Below are positions 12,569 through 24,791 of a stretch of DNA of 64,000 nt, piece by piece (the stretch's first letter is position 1; each line of letters opens with the position of its first letter). The notes under the pieces are model-generated. The model made no database searches, was not told where the DNA came from, and saw nothing but the letters and a program-made list of their open reading frames with translations. This DNA is from Agrostemma githago (lineage: Eukaryota; Streptophyta; Magnoliopsida; Caryophyllales; Caryophyllaceae). The position numbers were made by a program, and so were the translations under genes. The stretch covers positions 36,461,018 through 36,525,017 of the forward strand of contig OY288257.1 of NCBI GenBank assembly GCA_958450325.1. Reading direction: 5' to 3'.

Positions 12569-15500
12569 ACAAAAATTACGTTAGACAAGCAGTGTCCTCC
12601 ACATTGCCATTGTTTCACAACACTTTGACCATTCTTGTTTCACCTCTACAGATTTTTCGCACTTTACTATCAAAAATTTGGACATCGATTCATAAGTCGT
12701 AGTCTCATCAAGTTCAATGTTCTCCGGGTCCAACAAATGTCATGGATCACTAATGTAAGTTGGGAAACATGGAACATATTATGTACTCATTCTATATCAT
12801 CTAATAAGTCAAGTCGGTAAGCCATCTCGCCAAAACGCTCCAAAATTTCATACGGACCAATGCACTTTGGGCTCAATTTGCTCTCCTTACCAAACCTCAA
12901 TACTCCCTTAGTAGGAGAAACATAAAAAGAACTTTGTCACAAACCTCAAATTCCACATGTTACGAGTTTTATCTACATGGCTCTTCTAACGGTCTTGAAC
13001 CGCTTTCATTCTGTCATGTATAATCTTAACATGCTCAACCATCTCAATTATAATCTCATTCCCTAAACCACGGATTTTCTAAAATCACCCCCAACACACC
13101 GAACTCCTATACTTGCGTCAGTACAAAACCTCAAATGGTGTCATCTGAATGGTAGCCTCGTAACTATTATTATATGAGAACTCAATAAAATCTAACTTAT
13201 CCTCCTAGTCTCCTTTAAATTGTAGGGCAGTAACATGTCCTCAAATATTTGATTTGTCCTTTCACGACCATCAATAGCTAGATAAAATGATCCGCTCATC
13301 TTAAACTTCCTCAAAGTTATCTGAATATTCTCCCAACATAATTAAACAATTCTGTATCCCTATAAAATAAAATATCTTTGAAACTCCATGAAGTCTTACC
13401 ACATAATGTATATAAGCATCCACAAGTTGCTTCTACTCTCATATATCTTTCATTGGAATAAAATGTGCACTCTCAGGTAACCTATTAATTATAACCCTGA
13501 ATCATATTATTACCTTTCGGTGACCTTAGCAACCAAACTATAAAATCCATAAAAATTTAACTCCACTTCCACTCGGTAATTTCTAAAGGTTGTAGCTTTC
13601 AATGAAGTGTTCTATGTTCACTCTTTATCCTCTAACATATTAAGCATCGAGCCACAAAATATGCAATTCGTTTCTTCATATTAGTCCACCAAATCTTAAT
13701 TTCAAATCTGCATATATTTTATCACCTCCCAAATAAACATAATACATCTTTTCCTTTAATTCCTTGTGGTTAGGTACGCGAGTTCTATCTCAACACTTAA
13801 TAAATTCATTCTCATCGCGCTTGACAAAGCAGACTCATTCACCAACCAACTTATCCTAGAAAAATTTATCACCACCTTGTAACTCTCTAATAACTCTCAT
13901 CAATTCTCTCTCTACAGATAACACACTAGATAGGGTTCCTAATTTTGCCATTTGATCCCAAATATCAGAAACTTTTCCTTCAGCTTATCACAATGCATCA
14001 CCAATAATATTGCATGAGAAAAAAAAATTATCCAATGCATCGACCACCACATTAGCATTTCCTACATAATACTGAATAACGATCTTATAGTCCTTAATCA
14101 AATCCAACAACCTCCTCTATCTCACGTTTAATTAGCTCATAATGGGTAAATATATATCCTAAACCTTTGTGATCATAAAAACCTTAAAGAGTACACCAAG
14201 ATAATGTCTCCAAATTTCAAGGTAACAACTACAGTTGCTAACTCTAAATCATAAGTCGAATACTTTTTCCATAAAGGTGCAACTGCCTAAACACATAAAC
14301 AATCATTCTCTTATTCTGCTAAAAACACAACCTAATCCATTTTTAGAATGCGTATGTATAAACTTCATAAGCTTCATTTCCATCCGGTAGGGCCAACCCA
14401 AAGCAGTGGTCAAAATTTCCTTTAAAATTCAAGACGATTCCACACACCTCTCAGCCCAAAGAATTTGTGGCTTTATCATCAGTGTAGTCATTGATCTATC
14501 TATTTGTAAAATCTTTCACAATTCTCCTATAGTAACAAGTTAAACCCAAAAGTTACGAATTTCAGTCACAGATTTCGGTCTAGGTCACTACTCCTTAACA
14601 ACCCTAGCAGGATCTATCGATACTCCAACCTTAGATATAATACTCCCCAAAATTGCTCGAACAGCCGTACCAACCAAAAGTCACACCTCGAAACATTAGC
14701 AAATACTAACTTCCTCGCAAGATGCCTAAGAAAATTCGTAGATATTCCTCATGCTCTTCTTCATTCTTTGAATAATCGCTATGTTATCAATGAATATCAC
14801 AATAAAATTATCTAAGTAAGTCCTCAAAGTTCAGTTCATCTAAATCCATAAACACATCAGGTGCACTAGTCAACCCAAAAGAGCATCACAGTAAACTCAC
14901 AGTGGCAATAGCTAGTAGAAAATGAAGTCTTAGGTAAATCCTTAAGCGCTATCATGAGCTGATGATACCCAAATCGTAAGTCAATATTAGGGAAAATAAA
15001 AGGTCTCTTCAAAAGGTTAAGTAAGTCATCAATCTTAGGTAAGGATACCTATTTTATATAGTAATTTGATTCAATTCCCAATAATCAATATGCAACCTTA
15101 AAGTCTCGTCTTTTTTTTTACAAATAAAATAGAGGCTCCCCAAGGCGACACACTAGGCCTAATATACTCTTTCTCCATCAGTTCAACTAGTTGTTTCTTA
15201 AGTTCTTACATTTCTAAGGGTGACATCAATCATCTTGAACTCAACTTCTCTACCTGCCATTCTCGGTATTTCCTCAAAAACACATCAACAAACTCATTTA
15301 CTACTGGAACTTCACTCAAATCGAGATATTCAACCCTCAAATCCTTAATACACAAAATCGGCTCAACTCTCGTAAATATATGTTTTTTTTAACCCTCTTA
15401 GCAGAAATAAGCTTCACCCTATGATCCTTCACATGACCCCTATAAAATACTCTAGGTCCTAAGAAAATTTTACTATGTCCACAATCAATATTAGCTCGAT

Positions 15501-15686
15501 GAAATTCTAGTCAATTCATCCTCAAAACACATCAAAGTGAGGTAACGAGAATTCTAACAAGTTTGCCTAAAAATCATGATCACCAATACACACACATCTT
15601 TATACATCCTTTTACGGTTTAATAAGTCTCAAATGTCATGACAAAAATCAAACACGTCCACAATTTCACTAGGTTCTACGCTCTTT

Positions 15687-15902
15687 TTATCCACAAACAT
15701 ATTCCACTAGAGTGAGATGCACCACAATCAACAGAACATGAGCTGAAATAGAGCTCTCTAGACAATTAACTGAAGTAATGTCTATAATCTCAGTTTCTTC
15801 TCTATTCATGACATAAAGCTTTCCAAATTCCAATAAATGATATCTCATTTCAATTAGACATATTATGAATCTATACCAAATAATAACGTAAGTAGAGCTC
15901 AC
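15687..15902 (-). pseudogene. M gag-protease junction fragment
   Basis: A short open frame with GKLYVMNREETEIID and SSISAHVL matches the segment of P just before its protease active site. The expected DSGASHS has decayed (LLIVVHLTL). It marks the upstream end of recognisable coding sequence in M. Confidence 0.75.
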
Positions 15903-16120
15903 CTCAATCGCAGTTCAAGTAGGTAAGATTAATAAAACTAAAGCATGACAGATATAAATATAAACGTAATAATTCTTGCGTATGTAATGCACCCAATGCA
16001 CCCAACACTCCACTTTTATATATAAAGATAAAAGATTTTTTTTAAACCTTGTCAAATGTAAAGGTAAAAGTTTTTTTTTTTTAAACCATTTCAAATTTTG
16101 CAAAACATTTTCGGAAAACC

Positions 16121-16138
16121 TATTGCTCTGATATCAAC
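16121..16138 (-). other. Primer binding site of M (initiator tRNA-Met type)
   Basis: On the minus strand, directly after the 5' LTR end (GGGCTGTTACA), stands TTGATATCAGAGCAATA. It differs from the standard TGGTATCAGAGC complement of plant initiator tRNA-Met by one base over its core. This fixes the LTR boundary at about 16139 and the element's orientation. Confidence 0.75.
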
Positions 16139-16551
16139 TGTAACAGCCCTAAATTTTCGCGACCAAAAATAATAAACTAAAATAGGAAAATTCAAAGCTG
16201 TTACTCCGCACTTAGCTCTCAAAGCTAAGTGCAACGCAAATAAAATGATATAAATAACCGAAAAGAAATTTGATAGAAAATAAATGAAACAAAGTAGAGT
16301 TTCGATACTTAATTAAATGAAAACGTTGCAGCGGATATCTTAAGTCTTACAAAATTCAAAATGATTTAAAACAATCTCAAACCAACAGGTCCAATATAAA
16401 TATAAATAACTCGAAGCCAAAGTTAAATAATTAGAATCCTTCCTCGCTCAGCAAAACCCGATACCAGAATGCACCCATGCAGCATATCATGTGTACCTAT
16501 CAACTGTACCCAAAATAACGAATAGGTACAGGTTCCAGCGGGGGAACGACC
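16139..16551 (-). repeat. 5' LTR of M, piece 1 (internal end)
   Basis: Begins TGTAACAGCCCTAAATTTTCG on the plus strand and matches the reverse complement of the P LTR end. It stops at 16551, where element A is inserted. The last five bases, CGACC (16547-16551), are repeated after A. Confidence 0.85.
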
Positions 16552-18158
16552 TGATGGGAGGGATTTGTCGTAGAATCCCAACCGTCAATAATAAACCGGC
16601 TATTCCTACGGTAGATAGGGCAAGTCGGGTCGAATCCACGGGGACGGTAATGTATAGCCTAGACTAGGTCGGCCCAAATACTAGACTAAGTCAACGAGCT
16701 AAGCTAAACAAGAATGATGGGAAGGGGAGAAGGCTAGACTATGACTAAGGAGACGGAGAAAGCAAACAAGGAAAACGGGCTAGGATTAGGTCGGGGTCAA
16801 AGGGGTAACGGAATGGTCGAGGGATAACTAGAGCGAAGGAGGTAGTAGGGTAATCTAGGTTGGTCCGGGCTCTCGCAACTTAGGCCTACCTAGAGGTTCA
16901 TCCTATAACCCATCTTGGCGACACACATGACAAACGGGGTTCTAACGTGCTATAGTGGCCTAGGTCGCATCCGGGCTCTCGCTACTTAGACCGACCTAGG
17001 GGTCGTCCTCACCGAGCTCTCGCAACTTAGTGAGGGAACCGAACCCACAAACAAACTATCACCCACAAGAGAAAGGCAAGAAAAACAAGTATTTGCAACT
17101 ACTAGTCAATCAAGCATTTCAACAAACATGTGATGTGCACCAAACCAAGAGGAAACCCAAATCTTCCACCAACATCTCCAACAATCCCTTAATCACCCAA
17201 TTAACACCCTAATCACCCTACTAACCCTAGGAAGAAGAACACTACTCTAACATAATCAAACTAACACTAACAAGAATAAGAGGAATCAACACAAGAATCC
17301 AAACATACATAATGGAAAACAAGGATAAACAACAAACAATGAATAAAGATGAGAACTTGACAAACAATAAAGGATTAAGAGTAAAAGGAGAAGAAGATTA
17401 TACCAAACTACAAGGGAAAGAAGAAAAGATGAAAACTTGTATTAATGAGAAACCCAAATACAATCCCAAGGTTGTCAAGCTTGGAACAATCTTCAAGAAT
17501 CCCTCAATACAAGAGCTAATTACAAAGATTAACTAATAATTAAAGGAAGATTTAAACTAATGAGAGTAGCTCTAATCTAGGGTTTTGAATGTTAATGGAG
17601 GCTTAAACTAGTCTAGGGTAAGATAAGATGTCTTAATATTACAAGAAGGGAGTATATATATGGGTACAAGAATGAAGGAGAAGAAAAGAAGAAGCCCGTG
17701 CTGCCAGCTCTTCGTCCCGACCGGGACGGCCCTGTCATCCCGATCGGGACGGGTTGGTCCCGACCGGGATGGGCTCACAGTGGCACCCTTCAACGTGCAC
17801 CCCATCCCGAACGGGATGGGTCTTATAGGCCTCCCTTAAGCGCTCTTTGGTCCTTCCTTGCCTCTCATGGGCTTCTCGTCGATTCTCGGGACTCGGGATC
17901 GGGTCTCGGAGGCTCGGGATCGGGTCCCGAGGTCTCGGGGTCGATTCCAAGGCGTCGAGTCATCATTCCTTAACTCCGTTGGCTCCAAAATGTGTATGTA
18001 TTGAGTCGGAATCGCTCCAACTCTTCCAAATCGGTCTCGGGAACCTGAAATGAACTAAAGGAAGCATAAGAAGCCCATAAATCGCTCCCAAGGAGCGATT
18101 CCACAAGGAAAATGGGACCAAAACACAGTATAATAGACACTACAAACTACACTTATGA
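16552..18158 (-). repeat. 3' LTR of element A
   Basis: About 1.6 kb, homologous to the LTRs of B and to the solo LTR at 57171-58779. On the element strand it starts TCATAAG where B has TGATAAG, a one-base change of the canonical TG. A TATATATA box lies at 17653-17661. The palindromic array lies about 50 bp upstream of it at 17714-17820. Frames seen across the GC-rich array are not genes. Confidence 0.87.
17714..17820 (-). repeat. Palindromic array upstream of TATA in A 3' LTR
   Basis: Four copies of a self-complementary unit, TCCCGACCGGGA or close variants (GTCCCGACCGGGAC, ATCCCGATCGGGAT, ATCCCGAACGGGAT), separated by unrelated spacers. Candidate enhancer or DNA/RNA hairpin cluster. Function inferred from position only. 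Confidence 0.8.
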
Positions 18159-18196
18159 ACTCCCCCACACTTAACCCTTACTCGCCCTCGAGTAAG
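18159..18196 (-). promoter_or_regulatory. 3' polypurine tract and hairpin of A
   Basis: On the element strand: hairpin CTTACTCG-AGGG-CGAGTAAG (18177-18196), then GGTTAAGTGTGGGGGAGT ending at the LTR. The hairpin is a perfect 8-bp stem with a 4-base loop. Confidence 0.75.
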
Positions 18197-20270
18197 CACA
18201 TACTAACTACTAAACTATCCGAGTGGGTATTAGCGCACCCTACGCCCCTTCAACTCACGCGAGTGCACTTAGAGGAAAAATGCACTCCGCAAGGCAAGTT
18301 GGGTCTTGCGACAAAACTGTGGATGCAACCGGACACAAAACACATAAACAATCAAACACACAAACAAACACATAATCGGTTGCACCCAAAAGAAAACAAA
18401 TACCGCTTCCCTCAAACAAGCGCTGAAAGAAGCACCGGTTTAGGACTCAAGGCAAGTGACAACGTTCCCAAGCTAGCAATACAAACCAAGGTGAACTAAA
18501 CCCTAATAGTATGACGATAAAGCAATAAAAACGTTGGTAACTTACCTAGGTCCTCCTAACTTTCTAAAAACGTACTACGGGACGATTGGCGGAGTGGAAA
18601 AAGGATGAACCACGGTGTTAGTCGACACTGTAGGTAAGTGAGACCCCGCCCCTTTAGCGTGAGCCAAGAGGGTCGTCCCGTGTCCAAAACCGCCTAACTA
18701 GTCCAAGTAAAAAGGTGGAAAACATGCAAAATGAGGGAAGACCGACTAATGCCGCTTTCATCCTTTCTCTGGACTCGGTCCTTTGGTAGGCTCTTCACGG
18801 CAAAAGTCGGAAAAAGGCTTATTTTTGTGGGGATTTCTTTTTGTGAGACGGGTTTTCTTTTGGCATTTTCTTTCTTTTCGACATTTTGATTTGTTTGTTG
18901 CCATGCCATTTCTTTTTCTTCTTTTCTATTTTCTTTTGGCTTTCGTGCCTTTTCTTTTTCTTCATTCTTTTCTTTCTTTCATTTTTTTCTTTCTTTTCTT
19001 TTCTTTGCCCTTTTTGGCAAGATTTGGCTTTTTTGGCATTTCAATGTGTAACAAGAAAGATAGAAATCAACAAATTGCATTTTATTTGTGTGGAATGTCT
19101 AGGAGGTAGGTGAATGGGTGAGTCGGGAGCGCGCTTTCTCTTCAAACCCACAAAAAAGGGAAAACTTGAACTAATCAAACGATCCTAAACACGGTCACCT
19201 AAGGGACGAGACTCGGTAACCAAGGCCTTTTCACACCGTGGGTGGTCATAATGGTCAAAATGCAAACCCCGTAGTAAATCCCTAGTAAGCTAGGTGGACA
19301 CAAGGTAAAAGACCAATGAATTCATTGATTTAGGGTAATTCTACTAGACCAAAGTCCAAGACTCGATTTACACTACTAAAAAGGGAAAGTAAGCACTCGC
19401 ACACTAGCCTCTAAACCGGGTTTTCGAAAACGTTTACGCACAAGACACAACTACACACAAGACAAAGACAAGACGAAAACGAAACAAAAAGAAACAAAAG
19501 GCAACAAAACAAAACATGAACAAACAAACACCACCCCAAACTTCCAAACAAGTCACCAAATCAACCACATGCATGTACAAGCTCCACCCGAGCACACCAC
19601 ACCACAATCTCCTCCAATCTTCGCAAGAGACAAAGAAGGAAAAAGGGATAGAAGATGTTACCGGACATCATGAAAGCTCTCCAAAATTAGCGGCGATTTA
19701 AGCAACCTATAAGGAAAAAGGGAGGCAAACACGCACAACAACACAAATATACAACACAATGACGCGAAATGAAAATACACAAAAGAGAAAATCTTTTTTG
19801 ATTTTTGTGAAAAAAATTCAAATTTTTAGGGTTTTTTAAGGTTTTTCGAAAAAGGGAAAAAATAAAACTAACTACGATAGAATATCGCTCCCCCACACTT
19901 AAACCGAGCAATGTCCTCATATGCTCAATCGTAGTGTGCGGAGAGACAAAAGAAAAGGAAAAGAAACTACGAAAATAAGGCTAAAAAAAATTAAAAAGAA
20001 AAGATGGAGAAAAGGGTAGAAAGCGTCCGGCCGGGGTGTAGTCAAGTTACCATGGGCCGAGACAAGAAAAGATATGGATGGGGGAAGAAAATAAAAAGAA
20101 AGGAATAAAAGGAAATGGGAGGGGAGGGCTAGGTGTAATCAAGTCACCTAGCCCGGATTCCGTCCAAATCTGACTGACTCCTAAAAAGGGGTGAAATTCT
20201 TGTAAAATTGGATTAAACAATTGACTCTCGACGCAATCACGTCGTCGGGAGTCGGGAGCAACGGCGCCAA
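18197..20270 (-). other. Element A internal noncoding region
   Basis: No gene. It holds a strong pyrimidine tract on the plus strand (about 18830-19010), i.e. purine on the element strand, and a GTAAGT donor-like site (on the element strand near 18540-18550, ACCTAGGTAAGTTACC). A second hairpin-purine module is at 19885-19926. All three have counterparts in B and C. At about 20256-20270 a primer-site-like stretch, TTGGCGCCGTTGC, runs straight into GCTCCCGAC of the 3' noncoding region, which marks the deletion joint that removed gag and protease. Confidence 0.75.
19885..19926 (-). promoter_or_regulatory. Internal hairpin plus purine tract of A
   Basis: On the element strand: GAGCA-T-ATG-AGGA-CAT-TGCTC (19906-19926), a stem with one bulged base and loop AGGA, then GGTTTAAGTGTGGGGGAGCG. 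The same module as at 27435 in B. Confidence 0.7.
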
Positions 20271-20983
20271 TAATTCCACCAATGTTGTCAATCTTGGTGG
20301 ATTCTTCAAGAGATCCAATAATACAAGCTTAAACTAAGATTAACTACTAATTACCGACTAATCTACTCTAATCTAATCTAATCTAACCTAACCTAAAGTA
20401 GTCTAGGGTTTAAGATCTAATGAAGTGCATAACATATGATGGTGTCTTAATACAAGAGGGGGGTATATATATGGTTACAAGTGGAAAGGAGAAGAAAGAA
20501 ACAAAGCGGAGCTGCAGCAGGCCCGTCCCGGCCGCGACGGGGTGGTCCCGGTCGGGACGGGGTCGGTCCCGGTCGGGAAGCCATGCTCCCGGTCGGGATG
20601 GGCTCTGGACAGTAGCCTCCTTGTTTGTGCACCTCATCCCGAACGAGATGAGCCTTGTAGGCCTCCAATATGAACTTTTTGGTCCCTCCTTGCTTCTCAT
20701 GGGCTTCCCATCGATTCTCGGGATCGGGTCTCGGAGGCTCGGGATTGGGTCCCAAGGTCTCGGGGTCGATTCCAAGGCATCGAATCATCGTTCCTTTACT
20801 CCGTTGGCTCCAGAATGTGTATGTATAGAGTCGGAATCGCTCCAACTCTTCCAAATCGGTCTCGGGAACCTGAAACGAACTAAAGGAAGCATAAGAAGCC
20901 CCTAAACCGCTCCCAAGAAGCGATTCCACAAGGAAAATGGGACCAAAATACTACAAAATAGGCACTACAAACCACACTTATCA
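20271..20983 (-). repeat. 5' LTR of element A, missing its distal 0.9 kb
   Basis: Starts TGATAAGTGTGG on the element strand and follows the family LTR through its palindromic array (20523-20650) and TATATATA (20464-20472). It stops near the GTTGTCAA motif at about 20285 and passes into primer-site-like sequence. The partner LTR continues another 0.9 kb. Because reverse transcription makes LTRs equal, this copy must have been altered afterwards or be a recombinant. Confidence 0.78.
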
Positions 20984-20988
20984 CGACC

Positions 20989-21156
20989 CAAAACAAAAGG
21001 ACGTCAGCAAAGTTGAGTAAAAGTATAATATAATGAAAACGTACATAATTATAATTTGTAGTAAACTGAATTCAGAGTTAAAACCCACCATCTCGAAACC
21101 AAACCACAATACTTTAAAAAAATCTTAGTCAAAATCAAAACCAACCAAAATATATT
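20989..21156 (-). repeat. 5' LTR of M, piece 2 (between A and B)
   Basis: A 168-bp stretch of chromovirus LTR, matching the reverse complement of P around 9700-9950 (GGACGTCAGCAAAGTTGAGTA). It is preceded by CGACC, the A target duplication, and ends with ATATT (21152-21156), the B target duplication. Confidence 0.85.
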
Positions 21157-22756
21157 TGATAAGTGTAGTTTGTAGTGCCTATTTTGTTGTGTTTGGTCCC
21201 TTTTTCCCTTGTGAAATCGCTCTTTGGAGCGGTTTCTAGGCTACTCATGCTTCCTCTAGCTCGTTTTAGGTTCCCAAGACCGTTTATGGAGAATTGGAAC
21301 GATTCCGACTCGTTTCATACACTTTTGGAGCTAACGAAGAGAAAGAATGATCACTCGGTACCTTGGGACTTATTCCCGAGCCCCTTAATTAGACTCGATC
21401 CCGAGCTCCGAGAATCGATGAGAAGCCCATGAGAAGGAAGGAGGGAACTTAGAGCTTATAATGGATGCCTACAGACCCTTCCCGGGCGGGAAGAGCATCC
21501 TTCCCGGTCGGGAAGGATTGCACGAATGAATAGGCTGCTGTTTAGGCCGTCCCGACCGGGACCATTCCGTCCCGACTGGGAAGGGTGTGTCATCCCGACC
21601 GGGATGGGAGTGCTGTAGACGCGTGACTTCTTTTCATTCTCCTTCACTCTTGTAACCTTAAAAATACTCCTCCATTGTATTGTTTAAGCACCTTTACATT
21701 ACCATACATTATTCAAAACCCTAATTAGCCTCTCTTCATCTCTAGTTTAGTTTCATATTAATCTTTTGTTAATCCTAGTTTAATCCTACTGATTAGTCTT
21801 GTATTTAGAGATTTCTTCAAGATTCATCTAAGATTGACATCCTTGGGAGATTCATTTGGGTTTATCTTTTCAATACAAGTTCTCATCTTTTCATATTCTT
21901 GCTAGTTTGGTATAATCCTCTTCTCCTCTTTACTCTTGTTCTTTGTTTATTCCTTCAAGTTTTAATATTTGATTATTGTTTATTGTTCTTGTTTGTTCAT
22001 TATGGATGTTTGGATTATCATGTTGATTTCTCTTGTTAGTGATAGATTTAGTTTCATAATGTGTGAGTAGACTCCTTGTGGGGTTAGTAGGGGGATTAAG
22101 TGTGGATTATGGGTGATTAGGGCTTGATTGTGGGTAAAGGTGAATCCTTTGTTGCTAATCACTTATTGGGCACTCTATGTGTTTGTTGAATTGCTTGTGT
22201 GGGTAGTAGTGGCCAATGCTTCTCATACTTGTCTTCCTCCTCTCATTGTATGACTAATTTGTGATTGAATCCTTGTGTTTTGAGTAGCATCTAGCATGAG
22301 TGTTCGGGTCTCGTCTTTGACACGAGAGTGCGGACTTTGGCTTTGGCGCGAGAGCGCAAACCGACCTTAGTAATTAAGTGACCCCCATACCCTTGACCTC
22401 CCAATCATCCTACTACATTTATGAACCCGACCTAGCCCTACTCTTTCCCATATTTGATTTAATCTCTTTAGTCATCATTTCTCTAGTTTGTTAGTTTCTT
22501 TAATCTCTTGTTGCTTCATTTAGTCTTTGTCATACATAGTTCATTGTTAGTCCACTTTCATCACCTTCAACCATCATAGTTTGTCAATTATCGTTTTCTT
22601 TGTGTTTGTTTGTGTTACTTAGCCTCGTTATTAGGTAGACCTATCCTAGACACATATAACCGTCTTCGTGGACACGACCCGACTTACCCTAGCTACCGTT
22701 AGGATTAGTTGGACTTTATTTGTTGGTAGGAGACCCACGGCGAAAACCCACCATCA
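21157..22756 (+). repeat. 5' LTR of B
   Basis: Starts TGATAAGTGTAG and ends ACCCACCATCA. The palindromic array (TCCCGACCGGGA type) is at 21477-21608. Where the 3' LTR has TATAAATA, this LTR reads TTAAAAATA (about 21658), so its promoter is probably damaged. The 3' LTR also has one extra palindromic unit. No gene. Confidence 0.92.
21477..21608 (+). repeat. Palindromic array upstream of TATA in B 5' LTR
   Basis: Five units: TTCCCGGGCGGGAA, TTCCCGGTCGGGAA, GTCCCGACCGGGAC, GTCCCGACTGGGAA and ATCCCGACCGGGAT. The array ends about 50 bp before the TATA position. The 3' LTR counterpart (43141-43292) has six. Confidence 0.82.
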
Positions 22757-22759
22757 ATT

Positions 22760-22777
22760 TGGCGTCGTTGCCGGGGA
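22760..22777 (+). other. Primer binding site of B (tRNA-Asp type)
   Basis: TGGCGTCGTTGCCGGGGA, three bases after the LTR end, complements the 3' end of eukaryotic tRNA-Asp (CCCCGGCAACGGCG plus CCA) with one mismatch. tRNA-Asp primers are typical of Athila-type elements. Confidence 0.85.
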
Positions 22778-22931
22778 CGGTGCATTGTTTAGACTTAGTT
22801 TACTTATTAGCTTGACTTAGTTACCCTTCTTGTGTTCCTTCTTCTATCTCTTGTGCATATTTTGTAGGTTTTTCTTGTTTTCATAGCTTTCTTTTCTCTT
22901 TGTCTTCCGTTGTGCTCGTTTATTGTCTTTG

Positions 22932-22954
22932 CCTAGTGCCCACAAAGCACTAGG
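22932..22954 (+). promoter_or_regulatory. Leader hairpin just before B gag start
   Basis: CCTAGTGC-CCACAAA-GCACTAGG is a perfect 8-bp stem with a 7-base loop, 30 bases upstream of the gag ATG. C has an equivalent at 30844-30865. Placement in the leader suits a packaging or dimerisation signal; that role is inferred. Confidence 0.55.
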
Positions 22955-22984
22955 TGTTCTCACGTTTGTTCAAGTGCGTAGTGC

Positions 22985-24777
22985 ATGCCTAGGAGGAGAG
23001 GCGATTTCTTTCTCTTCAATCCAGAGCCGGAGAGACTCTTTAGAGCCTTTCGCCAACGGACGATTGATCGGGTTATTAGAACCTCTCAACCGAGTACTAG
23101 CAATACCATTGAAGAACAAGCTCAAGGATCTGACTTGAACTAGACACCTCGAGAGACGGCCGAAGGGAATTTCATCAATCCCTTTGCTACTTCTAGTCAT
23201 TCCTCTCAACCTAGTTCCCCTTCTACATCTACTTCAACATCGTCTACACTTTCATCTCCTCCAATCCAACAATGCCTAAGTTCTCTTCTCATTCAACCTT
23301 TACGGAAGACGTTTTGCCCGGTCCCAGCGCTTTACCAGCCGCCTATACCGGCAATTTTGTGGCAAAGACACCGTTCATCCAATTGGTCGAAAGAAGTCAA
23401 TTTAGTGGGTTACCAACCGAAGATCCTCATCAACACATGGAAACCTTTTCGGATTATTGCGATGTTATCTCACAAACGGGAATAACCCAAGACCAAATCC
23501 GGTGGGTATTATTTCCATTCTCTTTAATCGGTAAGGCTAAGCAATGGTTCAAGGGGTTAGACAAGGCGACTCTTGGTATTGATACTTGGAAGAAGCTAGG
23601 CTTAGCTTTCTACCAACAATTTTATCCCCCGGAGAAGACAAATCTATTGAGAGCCTCTATCACGGGATTCCAACAACGTGATGAAGAAAGCCTCTACGAA
23701 TCGTGGGAAAGAATCAAAGCCTTGATCCGCTCTTATCCTCACCATGGTCTATCACAATGGTTCCTAGTTCAACAGTTTTGGAACGGGTTATATGAAGATT
23801 CGAGGGCCATACTCAACATGGGATCGAATGGAAGGTTTACCGAGGTAGATGATGACCAAACTTGGTCAAGAATTGAGGAGATGGCCGTACACAACTTCCA
23901 ATACTCAAGGCCTAGAAAGGCGAATCGAGGAGGAAGGCACGAGATCGATGCCATTACACAATTAAGCACTGATCTTGGGGCTCAACTAAAAACCCACATG
24001 AATCTATTGACAAGAAGCTCCAAAGCCATTTTGATCAAGGTCAAAGTGCAAGTGCCTCCCACCAACATTCTACTCATCAAGTCAATGCTTTGGGAGTTGT
24101 ATCTCCTACATCTTATTATGGGATATGCGATATTTGCGGGATATTTGGACATGAGCCTCTACATTGTCGGGGTAGTATTGAGCAAGTGAACGCCTTTCAA
24201 GCATTCAAGCAAGGTGCCCCCTATCCTCATATGTTCCAAGCTTCCCAACAACAATCTCTACAACACCGTCCATATGTGCCACCTCCCTTTAGGGACAACA
24301 ACCAAGGTTATCAAGGTTATGTGGGTAACCCAAGGCCATTCAACAACTTCAAGCAACATAACCAAGGTACCTTCAACAACAATCAAGGGTTCCAACAAGG
24401 GAACTTCAATCATCAAGGTGGTTTCCAAGGAAACCAACACAACCAAGGACATCAAAATTACAACCATGGCAACACTTAAGGCCTTAATCAAGGCAACTCT
24501 CATGGGTTCCAAGGGAACCCATCAACAACAACAAGGATCCCAAGGTAATCGACAAGAAAGCAAGCCAAGGAGCCGGTCTCCAATTCATGATTATGGTACT
24601 CCCTTAGCACTCACCGACACTCCACACAATCCACAATCTCCACCTCGAGATTTCGACATGCAAAAATCTATGTTGGATGTGCAAAGGAGTAATCAAGAAA
24701 TGCAAAGAAGCCAAATGGAGATGCTAAGAAACCAACAAGATCAGAGTTCTTTGCTCATCTTCAAAGAGAGAACATAG
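22985..24777 (+). pseudogene. B gag, broken by a stop and several frameshifts
   Basis: Starts MPRRRGDFFLFNPEPERLFRAF, matching the C gag start. It stops at TAG 23141-23143 and reappears in other frames. The capsid-like Athila gag core lies at about 23272-23960 (FIQLVERSQFSGLPTEDPHQH, LFPFSLIGKAKQWF, WERIKALIRSYPHHG). A CCHC knuckle, CDICGIFGHEPLHC, is at about 24125-24170, then Gln/Asn/Gly-rich sequence. Frame changes fall near 23260, 24000, 24480 and 24745. Frameshifts are concentrated in gag; the protease half is still open. Confidence 0.88.
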
Positions 24778-24791
24778 CAAGAGATGCTCAT

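Larger units (their letters stand above)
11747..16138 (-). pseudogene. M internal region: decayed pol (chromodomain to protease)
   Basis: Read on the minus strand, fragments follow the P order from right to left. A protease-upstream block (KLYVMNREE, SISAHVL) lies near 15690-15840. RT near 14780-14830 has FIDN in place of the FIDD active site. The RNase H end near 14040-14110 reads LIKDY, IQYYVGNANVV and DAL. The integrase C-terminal and chromodomain region lies near 12620-12960. Many stops and frameshifts. Most of gag, including the zinc knuckles, is missing between about 15900 and the primer site, so M lacked a full gag even before point decay. Confidence 0.8.
16552..20983 (-). mobile_element. 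Element A: non-autonomous Athila-type deletion derivative
   Basis: Bounded by TGATGGG and CTTATCA and flanked by a perfect 5-bp target duplication CGACC (16547-16551 and 20984-20988). Both ends are LTRs of the same family as B and the solo LTR at 57171. There is no gag or pol. The interior (about 18159-20270) matches, in reverse, only the 3' noncoding segment of B (about 27083-29130). The upstream LTR (right) is only about 0.7 kb against 1.6 kb on the left. It must have been mobilised in trans. Confidence 0.88.

Noticed and set aside
17698..17973. GC-rich frames on both strands around the palindromes, also at 20410-20929, 26268-26894, 29283-29700 and 41299-41628
   Set aside because: Frames on both strands over self-complementary repeats in LTRs; no start context, no family.
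18783..19113. Phe/Leu-rich frames that look like membrane proteins
   Set aside because: They lie in the pyrimidine-rich strand of the conserved purine tract of element A and have no conserved protein counterpart in B or C.
20256..20274. Intact primer binding site of element A
   Set aside because: Only the first about 13 bases fit; the rest matches the 3' noncoding region of B, so it is a deletion joint.
22760..22777. tRNA gene (also at 30765, 53167 and 16121)
   Set aside because: Only the complement of a tRNA 3' end is present, next to an LTR end; these are primer binding sites.
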